Origin: Actinomycetes bacterium
GTDB taxonomy: Bacteria > Actinomycetota > Acidimicrobiia > Acidimicrobiales > CADCSY01
Reading direction: 5' to 3'
Length of the DNA: 7,312 bases
Assembly: GCA_025464025.1 (NCBI GenBank)
Contig: JAODBP010000127.1
Coordinates: forward strand, 1 to 7,312
The notes under the pieces were generated by a model. That model ran no database searches. It was not told the origin of the DNA and was given only the letters and a program-made list of their open reading frames with translations. Below, piece by piece: positions 1 to 5,578 of the stretch (position 1 is the stretch's first letter; each line of letters begins with the position of its first letter). A program made the translations under genes and the position numbers.

Positions 1-855
1 AGGCCCCCGAGCGAGGTCGTCGTGGTCGACGACGGCTCGACCGACGGGACGGCCGACGTGGTGGCCGGCTTCGGTCCGCCGGTCCGGCTGCTCCGCCAGG
101 CCAACGCCGGCGTGGCCGCCGCCCGCAACGCCGGCGTCGCCGCCTCGACCGGCGAGGTGGTCGCCTTCCTCGACGCCGACGACCGATGGCTGCCCACCAA
201 GCTCGAGCGCCAGGTCGCCGTGCTCGAGGCCCGCCCCGAGGTCGGCGTGGTCTACGGCGCCGTGCGGATCACCGACGCCGGGGGCGCCGAGCTGGGCGTG
301 CTCCTCGACGGCCGCTCCGGGCTCATCGGCGACCAGATGCTCCTCCGTCGGGCGTCGGTGCTCGCCGCGTCGAGCAACGCGCTGGTCCGCCGGGCCTGGT
401 TCGACGAGGCCGGCGGCTTCGACGAGCGCATGTCGACCTCGGCCGACTGGGACTTCTTCCGCCGGGTCACCCGCCGCCACGAAGCCGCCTTCGTCCCCGA
501 GCTCCTGCTGGAGTACCGCCAGCACGGCAGCAACATGCACCGCAACATCGACGCCCAGCGCCACGACGTGCTCCTGGCCCTCGACAAGGCGTTCACCGGC
601 CCCGACGCCGTCGACCCGGCACTGCGCCGCCCGGCCCGGGCCGTGGCCCACCGGCTGCTCGCCGGCTCGTACCTGGAGGTCGGCGACCGGCGCAGCGCCG
701 TCCGCCACCTGGCCCGGGCCGTCGTCGCCGACCCGGCCACCGCCGGTCACGCCGCCCTGCTCCCGGTGCGGCAGCTCCGGCGCTGGCGCTCAGCCCGGCG
801 CGCGAGCGATCACGAGCAGCGAGTTGGCGAAGGGGCGGGCGAGCGGGGCCAGTAG
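1..855 (+). CDS. Family 2 glycosyltransferase, N-terminus cut by window edge
   Basis: The frame is open from the first base, so the start lies upstream; by comparison with the GT2 family roughly 35-45 residues (the first beta strand and helix) are missing. The visible 284 residues begin at the nucleotide-binding part of the GT-A fold, VVVVDDGSTDGT (residues 6-17). The segment QANAGVAAARNAG follows, then the metal-binding DxD motif in AFLDADDRW (about 55-63). The ADWDFF segment (148-153) is where GT2 enzymes carry the acceptor-side acidic residue, and YRQHGSNMH (172-180) is a typical late GT2 motif. After it, residues about 215-245 (AHRLLAGSYLEVGDRRSAVRHLARAVVADP region) look like one tetratricopeptide-like helix pair. 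Family knowledge: inverting transfer of a sugar from a nucleotide-sugar, usually at the cytoplasmic face of the membrane. Donor and acceptor cannot be read. The last 22 codons, including the stop, lie antisense to the end of the neighbouring methyltransferase gene. Confidence 0.93.
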   Translation, partial: RPPSEVVVVDDGSTDGTADVVAGFGPPVRLLRQANAGVAAARNAGVAASTGEVVAFLDADDRWLPTKLERQVAVLEARPEVGVVYGAVRITDAGGAELGVLLDGRSGLIGDQMLLRRASVLAASSNALVRRAWFDEAGGFDERMSTSADWDFFRRVTRRHEAAFVPELLLEYRQHGSNMHRNIDAQRHDVLLALDKAFTGPDAVDPALRRPARAVAHRLLAGSYLEVGDRRSAVRHLARAVVADPATAGHAALLPVRQLRRWRSARRASDHEQRVGEGAGERGQ

Positions 856-1464
856 CCGGTACGACCGGGACGCCTCGTCCTCCCGCAGCAGGGCGGTCGG
901 GAACAGCCGGGCCAGGAACCGGAACCGACCCAGCCCCCACGCCAGCGAGCTCCGCCGCACCCGGTCCACGGTGAACCCGTGGCGCTCGAGCAGGGCGGCG
1001 ACGTCGGCCTCGCTGAACGCAGTGATCGGATAGCCGCTCCACTCGGTCGGGGCCTTGCGGGCCCGGGGCCGGAACGGCACCGACACGTAGAGCAGGGCGC
1101 CCGGCCTCAGCACTCGCCTTGCCTCGGCCACCACGCCGTCGGGGTCGAGCTCGACGATGCCGAGGCCGACGTAGGCGTCGACCGACCCGGTCCGGAAGGG
1201 CAGGTGCTGGGCGAACCCGGCCAGCCCCGGCGCGCCGGAGAACTGGTGGAAGCCGCGGCTCGTCACCGGGTCGGGCTCGACGCCGATGACGGCCCGACCC
1301 GGGCGGTGGTAGAGCGACGGCACCCGTCCCGGCCCGCAGCCGACGTCGACGACGATCCCGTGCTCGGGCAGCTCCCGGTCGAGGTGCGGGCGGTGGTAGT
1401 CGCGGCCTTCGGCCAGGTACCGGTGCGCGGTCGCGGCGGCGACCACCTCGGGCGCGTCAGCCAC
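790..1464 (-). CDS. Class I SAM-dependent methyltransferase (224 aa), last gene of minus-strand operon
   Basis: Start chosen as GTG at 1464, which overlaps the preceding gene's stop in GTGGCTGA; the frame stays open further upstream, but that part only mirrors the neighbouring gene. A GAGG at 1474-1477 lies 9 nt before this GTG and could be its ribosome-binding site. The protein has a Rossmann SAM-binding fold: motif I VVDVGCGPGRVPS (38-50), an acidic residue after strand 2 (E63 in GVEPD), FAQHLPF before motif II, GSVDAYVGLGIVELD (93-107), and ARRVLRPGALLYVSVPF (115-131). The position often occupied by EH in related methyltransferases reads EL here (105-106). The C-terminal part (about 174-219) is rich in Leu, Phe and Arg and may touch membrane or acceptor lipid. 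Its place in a glycosyltransferase operon suggests methylation of a sugar or glycan end; the acceptor is unknown. The stop TGA lies inside the end of the convergent GT2 gene. Confidence 0.92.
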   Translation of the reverse strand: MADAPEVVAAATAHRYLAEGRDYHRPHLDRELPEHGIVVDVGCGPGRVPSLYHRPGRAVIGVEPDPVTSRGFHQFSGAPGLAGFAQHLPFRTGSVDAYVGLGIVELDPDGVVAEARRVLRPGALLYVSVPFRPRARKAPTEWSGYPITAFSEADVAALLERHGFTVDRVRRSSLAWGLGRFRFLARLFPTALLREDEASRSYRLLAPLARPFANSLLVIARAPG

Positions 1465-2392
1465 CGACCGGGACCTCGCCCACCAGGCACAGCGACTGTG
1501 CCACGCCGGTCGCCCACCGGCTCCGGGCCAGCCGGGCGTCGAGCCGCCCGAGGAACGGGCCGATGATCGGCACGCGCGACCCGACGCCGTGCACGAGCGA
1601 CGCGGGAAGGACGCCGAGCGGGACGGCGCGCGTGCGGAGGCCGGCGGCCTCGCCCCGGGCGACCCACGACGAGGGCCGCTGCGAGCGGAACTCGTCGGCG
1701 AAGCCGGTGTAGGCGCCGTGCGGGTTGGGCAGCGGGAACCGCGGATACGCGGTCCGGAACGAGCCCCAGTCGTTGACGACCGAGCCGAGCTCGGGCTCGC
1801 CCGATGGCGCGCCACCGGCGGCCGGTGACGCCGCCCGCCGGGGCCGGACGCGCCGGAGCACCCGCCGCGCCATCTCCGTGTACCAGCCGAACGGGTACAC
1901 GAACGACCACGCGGCCGCCGGCACCGTCGCCACCAGCCGCCCCCCGGGGCGCAGCACCCGGCGGACCTCGGCCAAGGCGGCGTCCTTGTCGGGGATGTGC
2001 TCGAGGCTGAAGACCATCAGCACGGTGTCGAACGACTCGTCGGCGAACGGCAGCCGCTCGCCGGTGCAGCCGACGACCGGCGCGTGGAGCCCCACGGCGC
2101 GGAACAGCCGCACCGGGCGATCGAGCCCGATGGCGTGCGCCTCGTGGTCGACCGACGGCAGGTCGGAGGCCACGACCAGGTCGCTCCGGTCGGCGAGGTA
2201 GGCCGAGCCCAACCCGTTGCCGCACCCGACCTCGAGCAGGGCGCCGGCGCCGGTGGGTGGCAGCAGGTCGCGCACGGTGTCGAGCTCGCTGGCGCGGAGC
2301 CGGTAGTGGTGGCGCCACGTCTCCAGCGACGGCTCCCGCCGGACCGACTCCTCGAGCCGGTCGTGCCAGCCCTCGGTCGGAACCGCCGTCAC
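1457..2392 (-). CDS. Class I SAM-dependent methyltransferase (311 aa)
   Basis: Starts at GTG 2392, overlapping the upstream glycosyltransferase stop by 4 nt (GTGA), which suggests translational coupling. SAM-binding features are clear: motif I ALLEVGCGNGLGSAYL (51-66), acidic residue after strand 2 (D77 in VASDLPS), GERLPFADESFDTVLMVFSLEHIPD (111-135), and VRRVLRPGGRLVATVP (143-158). This is the UbiE/methyltransferase domain 11 type of fold. After the core comes a strongly basic stretch (MARRVLRRVRPRR, 174-186), then an Ala/Gly/Pro-rich linker to about 200, then a substrate-side region with Phe/Tyr/Pro-rich segments (NDWGSFRTAYPRFPLPNPHG). The C-terminal region is hydrophobic (VLPASLVHGVGSRVPIIGPFLG, about 261-282), which would fit a protein working at the membrane face. 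There is no signal peptide or clear transmembrane helix. Likely role by context: O- or C-methylation of a sugar in the polysaccharide; the substrate is not determinable. Confidence 0.93.
   Translation of the reverse strand: MTAVPTEGWHDRLEESVRREPSLETWRHHYRLRASELDTVRDLLPPTGAGALLEVGCGNGLGSAYLADRSDLVVASDLPSVDHEAHAIGLDRPVRLFRAVGLHAPVVGCTGERLPFADESFDTVLMVFSLEHIPDKDAALAEVRRVLRPGGRLVATVPAAAWSFVYPFGWYTEMARRVLRRVRPRRAASPAAGGAPSGEPELGSVVNDWGSFRTAYPRFPLPNPHGAYTGFADEFRSQRPSSWVARGEAAGLRTRAVPLGVLPASLVHGVGSRVPIIGPFLGRLDARLARSRWATGVAQSLCLVGEVPVGG
1474..1477 (-). promoter_or_regulatory. Possible ribosome-binding site for the 224-aa methyltransferase
   Basis: On the minus strand GAGG lies 9 nt before the GTG at 1464, inside the 3' end of the preceding gene. 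It is a partial Shine-Dalgarno match in GC-rich DNA, so it is weak support. It agrees with the start implied by the 8-nt overlap. Confidence 0.35.
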
Positions 2393-3516
2393 CCGGTCGC
2401 CCCGGCGTAGATGGAGACCAGCGAACGGGCGGCGGCGTCGACGTCGAAGTGCGCCTCCGCCGCGGCTCGGCAGCGGTCGGCGAGCCCTTCGTCACCGAGC
2501 AGCTCGTGCAGCTCGGCGGCAGCGCGGACGTGACCACCCGGCGATGCGACGTCGGCGATCACGCCGCAACGGTACCGCTCGACCAAGACGGACATGTCAC
2601 CCAGGGCCGGGCTCACCACGACCGGTCGACCGGAGGCGAGGAGCTCGGCGATCTTCGTCGGCATGGCGCCATTGGTGCTCGGCCCGAGGTCGGGCCGCAG
2701 CATCGATAGCCCGACGTGCACCCCGGCGACGAAGCCGGCGACCTCGTCGGGCCGGAGGGCGGTCCGCTCCGGGACGGCGGCGTCGATGGCCTCGTCCCAG
2801 GCGCTGGGGCGGGGCACGGCGGCGACCAGTTCGACGGGGCGAAGGTGGCCGAGCGCCTCGGTGACAGCGAGCATCCCGGGCACGTCGTACAGCCGGTTCA
2901 TGGTGCCGACGATCGCCAGGCGGGTGGGCCCGGGCGGTGCCGGCCCGGGCCGGAAGGCCTCGAGGTCCACGCAGGTCGGGATCACGTGGCACCGCGATGC
3001 GACCTCGGCGCCGTGGCGCTCGGTGAGCACCGGGATGGCGGCGGCGGCCAGCACGACCACCGCGTCGGCCCGCCGGGCCAGCCGGCGCTCGAGCCGGGCC
3101 AGCAGTCGCTCCTCCGGACCACCCGGCCGGAGCGTCCCCTGCTCGATCCGCTGCTCCCGGAAGAACGCCCGCATGTCCCAGACGAACGGCCGCCGGCCCG
3201 ACCACGAAGCCGCCGCCGCAGCCAGGTCGCCCCTACCGTGGACCAGGCGCGCCCCGCGCACGTGGAAGCCGGCCCGCACGATCCGACCCACGCCGCCCAG
3301 CGCGCCGTACCGGCCCCACGGGTGCGGGTGCCAGACCACGCCGGCAGCCGCGAGCCGACCGGCGACGGCAGGGTCAGGCTCGCCCCGCTCGAACGAGTGC
3401 AGGTCGACGGCCACGCCCAAGGCGGCGAGGCGCTCGACGTAGGGCACGACCTGCGACGCCGCCACGCCCTCGCCCACGGGATCGATCGAGATGTAGGCGA
3501 CCGCCAGGCCGGTCAC
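2389..3516 (-). CDS. GT4-like (GT-B fold) glycosyltransferase, 375 aa
   Basis: Start placed at GTG 3516, whose GTGA overlaps the upstream gene's stop. The frame is open further upstream to about 4014, but that stretch is only the shadow of the preceding gene. The N-terminus is typical of a GT-B acceptor domain: VAYISIDPVGEGVAASQ (6-22) then YVERLAALG. RPFVWDMRAFFREQRIEQG (109-127) matches a recurring motif of polysaccharide-cluster GT4 enzymes, and ADAVVVLAAAAIPVLTERHG (150-169) follows. A Pro/Gly-rich linker (about 187-198) precedes the donor domain, which opens with RLAIVGTMNRLYD. The donor-binding motif is MPTKIAELLASGRPVVVSP (285-303), with E291 at the usual acidic position, followed by LGDMSVLVERYRCGV. 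Family knowledge: retaining transfer from a nucleotide-activated sugar, cytosolic or at the membrane face. Linkage and sugar cannot be inferred. It is the second gene of the four-gene operon. Confidence 0.94.
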   Translation of the reverse strand: MTGLAVAYISIDPVGEGVAASQVVPYVERLAALGVAVDLHSFERGEPDPAVAGRLAAAGVVWHPHPWGRYGALGGVGRIVRAGFHVRGARLVHGRGDLAAAAASWSGRRPFVWDMRAFFREQRIEQGTLRPGGPEERLLARLERRLARRADAVVVLAAAAIPVLTERHGAEVASRCHVIPTCVDLEAFRPGPAPPGPTRLAIVGTMNRLYDVPGMLAVTEALGHLRPVELVAAVPRPSAWDEAIDAAVPERTALRPDEVAGFVAGVHVGLSMLRPDLGPSTNGAMPTKIAELLASGRPVVVSPALGDMSVLVERYRCGVIADVASPGGHVRAAAELHELLGDEGLADRCRAAAEAHFDVDAAARSLVSIYAGATG

Positions 3517-4622
3517 CGCGCCGCCAGGTCGGCGAGGCGCCGGGCCACGACCGGTCCCCAGGTCGCGAGGGAGTAGTGCTCGCGGACCCATGCGTGCCCG
3601 GCAACGCTGAGCCGCTCCCAGAGCTCGTCGTCGACCAGGAGGCGGTCGACCGCCGCGGCCCAGGCCGCCTCGGAGTCGGCGTGCAGCCCGTGGACGCCGT
3701 CGTGGACGATCACCGCGTTGGTGGGGGTGGGCGTCACGATCGGCACGACGCCGTGGGCCAGGTAGAGGATCGCCTTCAGCCCGCACTTGCCGTCGGCCAG
3801 CGGGTGACGGCGGTCGATCGGGTAGAGCCCGACCCGACCCCGCTCGAGCACCTCGTGCTCGACGGGCTCGCTCCAGCGCAGCACCTCGACGGCATCGAGG
3901 CCCTCGGGGCGGGACCCGTGACCAACGACGACCACCTCGGGCGTCGGCTCGAGGGCGAGCACGGCCGGCAGCACGGCATCGACGAACGGGGCCGTGGTCG
4001 GCGTCCCGACCCACACCACGACCCGGCCCCGGACGCCGACCGGCCGCTCGTCAGGCACGTCGATCACGGTCGGCACCATCTCGACGTGCTCGTTCCGCTC
4101 GCGACACCACTGGGCGAGGACCTCACTCCCGGCCCACACCTCGTCGGCGTCGCGGCACAGCCGCTCGTACTTGCCGGCCGGCGCCCGGAACCACCGGGGC
4201 AGCCACGACACGCTCGAGTGGTGCTCCCACACGGCGTCGTCGACGTCCCAGACCATCCGGCGGCCTCGGCGGGCGAGGCGCTCGACCACCGGCGGGCCGA
4301 GCGGCAGCACCTCCCGGTGGACGACCACCACGTCGGCGCCTCGCAGCAGCCTCACCAGGCCGAGCAGCCGGACCATGCCCCGCAGGAGAAGGCGGATCCG
4401 GACGAGCGGCGTGCCGGTGACCCAGTCGACCTCGTCGTGCTCGCCGAGGAACGACCAGAAGTTCGGCTCGAGCCCGGCCGCCCGGAGGGCAGGGAAGTAC
4501 TGCGTCATCCGCAGCCGCGAGGCAGCGGCAGCCGAGGAGTGGGCGGTGAGGACGATCACCCGTCGGCGCCCGTCGCCGCGCGATCGCTCGGTTCCGGGCA
4601 CGGCCGACGACGATACCGCCAC
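3513..4622 (-). CDS. GT4-like glycosyltransferase with degenerate donor motif, first gene of minus-strand operon
   Basis: About 369 aa. An in-frame TAA at 4647-4649 bounds the start, and GTG 4622 is the first usable codon. GTG 4601 (residue 8) or GTG 4559 (residue 22, just before the first beta strand VIVLTAHSS) are also possible, so the N-terminus is uncertain. Acceptor-domain features: ASRLRMTQYFPALRAAGL (34-51), HREVLPLGPPVVERLARRG (102-120), MVWDVDDAVWE (123-133) and DADEVWAGSEVLA (158-170). These are common in polysaccharide-cluster glycosyltransferases. Donor domain: VVWVGTPTT (202-210), LYPIDRRHPLADGKCGLKAILYLAHG (266-291), then PIVTPTPTNAVIVHDGVHG. Neither glutamate of the GT4 EX7E pattern is present: L286 and V304 occupy those positions. 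The C-terminus (WERLSVAGHAWVREHYSLATW) is typical. A basic amphipathic stretch at about 75-94 (RIRLLLRGMVRLLGLVRLLR) may bind membrane. The gene heads the operon, and its 3' end overlaps the next gene by 4 nt. Confidence 0.92.
   Translation of the reverse strand: MAVSSSAVPGTERSRGDGRRRVIVLTAHSSAAAASRLRMTQYFPALRAAGLEPNFWSFLGEHDEVDWVTGTPLVRIRLLLRGMVRLLGLVRLLRGADVVVVHREVLPLGPPVVERLARRGRRMVWDVDDAVWEHHSSVSWLPRWFRAPAGKYERLCRDADEVWAGSEVLAQWCRERNEHVEMVPTVIDVPDERPVGVRGRVVVWVGTPTTAPFVDAVLPAVLALEPTPEVVVVGHGSRPEGLDAVEVLRWSEPVEHEVLERGRVGLYPIDRRHPLADGKCGLKAILYLAHGVVPIVTPTPTNAVIVHDGVHGLHADSEAAWAAAVDRLLVDDELWERLSVAGHAWVREHYSLATWGPVVARRLADLAAR
4610..4615 (-). promoter_or_regulatory. Candidate -10 hexamer (TATCGT) for the minus-strand operon
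   Basis: Reading the minus strand, TATCGT fits the actinobacterial TANNNT -10 pattern. Transcription would be expected near 4603, just before the GTG at 4601. This would make residue 8 or residue 22 of the first glycosyltransferase the true start rather than GTG 4622. No convincing -35 element is visible. The hexamer lies inside the longest version of the reading frame, so it could be chance. Confidence 0.35.
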
Positions 4623-4638
4623 CTCCGGCGGCCGGAGG
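4622..4638. promoter_or_regulatory. Perfect 17-bp inverted repeat between divergent operons, possible operator
   Basis: CCTCCGGCGGCCGGAGG has 8-bp arms that are exact reverse complements around one central base (4630). It sits between the two candidate -10 hexamers, about where both -35 regions would fall. This is the geometry expected of a site through which one regulator could control both operons. Alternatively it is an incidental GC-rich palindrome, or a short hairpin in a leader. No regulator gene is in the window. Confidence 0.4.
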
Positions 4639-4647
4639 CGGCGCTGT

Positions 4648-4653
4648 TAGCGT
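4648..4653 (+). promoter_or_regulatory. Candidate -10 hexamer (TAGCGT) for the plus-strand operon
   Basis: TAGCGT matches TANNNT, and its last T lies exactly 7 nt before the G of GTG 4660. That is the spacing expected if transcription begins at the start codon itself (leaderless mRNA, common in actinobacteria). No Shine-Dalgarno lies at useful distance from GTG 4660. No clear -35 hexamer is seen; the inverted repeat at 4622-4638 covers that region. The surroundings are GC-rich, so an A/T-containing hexamer stands out. Confidence 0.5.
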
Positions 4654-4659
4654 TCCGAC

Positions 4660-5577
4660 GTGGCGAGCGACCCCGGAAGGCACGTGCCGCGACCCGAGGG
4701 CCGTGCCTGCCCCGCCTGCGGCTCGACGACCGCGGCACCGCTCGGCGCCCAGGACGGGTTCACCTGGGTTCGGTGCCGCACCTGCGCCACCTGCTTCGTC
4801 GACCACCTGCCCAGCGAGGCGGCCACCGCCGACTTCTTCGCCGACTACGGCCGGACGCCCGACGACGTGCCGGCCATCGTGGCCCGGCGCTCCCGCGAGA
4901 TCCTCGCCCCGCTCGACGCGTACCGGCGCACCGGCCGGCTCCTCGAGGTCGGCTTCGGGTCCGGCGTGATGCTCCAGGCCGCCGCCGACCTGGGCTGGGA
5001 GTGCTGGGGCGTCGAGCTCTCCGAGGTGGCCCTCCAGGCCGCCGCGGGCCGGGGCTGGACCACGTTCCGGGGCGAGCTCACCGACGTCGACCTGCCGGAC
5101 GGCGGGTTCGACGTCGTCCTGTTGGTCGAGACCATCGAGCACCTCCGCCGGCCCGACCTCTACCTGGCGCGGGTCGCCTCGCTGCTCCGGCCCGGCGGCG
5201 CCCTGTTCGGGACCACGCCGAACGGCCGATCGGTGACGGCCCGGCTCCTCGGCCTCGACTGGTCGGTGTTCGCCGCGCCCGACCACATCCAGCTCTTCTC
5301 CCGCCCTGGCCTGCGCGAGCTGCTGGGTGGTGCCGGCCTCGAACCCCGCCACGTCCGGGCCCAGGGCGTGAACCCGTCGGTCCTGCGCGCCGGCCTCCGC
5401 CGTGGTCCCGTCGCCGCAACCGACGCCCCCGACCGGGTGGGCTCGGCCTACGAGCTGAACGAGCGCCTGTCCGGCTCGACCTCCGGGCGCCTCCTGAAGG
5501 CCGGGGCCAACGCCGTGCTCGACCCGCTCGGCCTGGGCGACTCGCTCAAGTTCCTCGCCACCCGACCCGGCGCCTGA
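4660..5577 (+). CDS. Class I SAM-dependent methyltransferase with N-terminal zinc-ribbon-like domain (305 aa)
   Basis: GTG 4660 is the earliest possible start, because TAG at 4648-4650 closes the frame upstream. GTG 4684 is the alternative and has GGAAGG at 4675-4680 just before it. The N-terminus carries CPAC (C17, C20) and CRTCATC (C39, C42, C45). Two CxxC knuckles about 20 residues apart probably bind zinc, a layout seen in methyltransferases of polysaccharide clusters. The SAM domain follows: LLEVGFGSGVMLQAA (94-108), an acidic residue after strand 2 (E119 in WGVELSEVAL), GGFDVVLLVETIEHLRRPD (148-166), and LLRPGGALFGTTPNGRS (175-191). Downstream, FAAPDHIQLFSRPGLRELLGGAGL (204-227) is characteristic of this methyltransferase 23-type group. 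The substrate is probably a sugar or glycan intermediate, inferred only from context. One base separates its stop from the next gene, so the two are likely co-translated. Confidence 0.93.
   Translation: MASDPGRHVPRPEGRACPACGSTTAAPLGAQDGFTWVRCRTCATCFVDHLPSEAATADFFADYGRTPDDVPAIVARRSREILAPLDAYRRTGRLLEVGFGSGVMLQAAADLGWECWGVELSEVALQAAAGRGWTTFRGELTDVDLPDGGFDVVLLVETIEHLRRPDLYLARVASLLRPGGALFGTTPNGRSVTARLLGLDWSVFAAPDHIQLFSRPGLRELLGGAGLEPRHVRAQGVNPSVLRAGLRRGPVAATDAPDRVGSAYELNERLSGSTSGRLLKAGANAVLDPLGLGDSLKFLATRPGA
4675..4680 (+). promoter_or_regulatory. Possible ribosome-binding site for alternative start GTG 4684
   Basis: GGAAGG precedes GTG 4684 by 3 nt, with its GGA core 6 nt away. If used, the methyltransferase would begin at residue 9 (VPRPEGRACPAC) and the mRNA from the TAGCGT promoter would have a 24-nt leader. 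The spacing is short, so this competes with, rather than replaces, the leaderless start. Confidence 0.3.
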
Positions 5578-5578
5578 C

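Noticed and set aside
840..880. Possible terminator after the GT2 stop
   Set aside because: Only a short GGCC/GGC-type pairing is visible, with no T run, and the region is coding on the minus strand.
1465..1815. N-terminal extension of the 224-aa methyltransferase
   Set aside because: The added 117 residues are Ser/Arg/Pro-rich shadow of the 311-aa methyltransferase; the GTG at 1464 gives a normal family length.
2927..2951. Two copies of GGCCCGGGC close together, able to form a hairpin
   Set aside because: They fall in the Pro/Gly/Arg interdomain linker of a glycosyltransferase and are explained by GC-rich codons for those residues; no T-tract follows, so it is not a convincing terminator.
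3517..4014. N-terminal extension of the 375-aa glycosyltransferase
   Set aside because: The frame is open, but the added sequence is Arg/Gly-rich shadow of the upstream gene. The GT-B fold begins right after GTG 3516, which overlaps the upstream stop.
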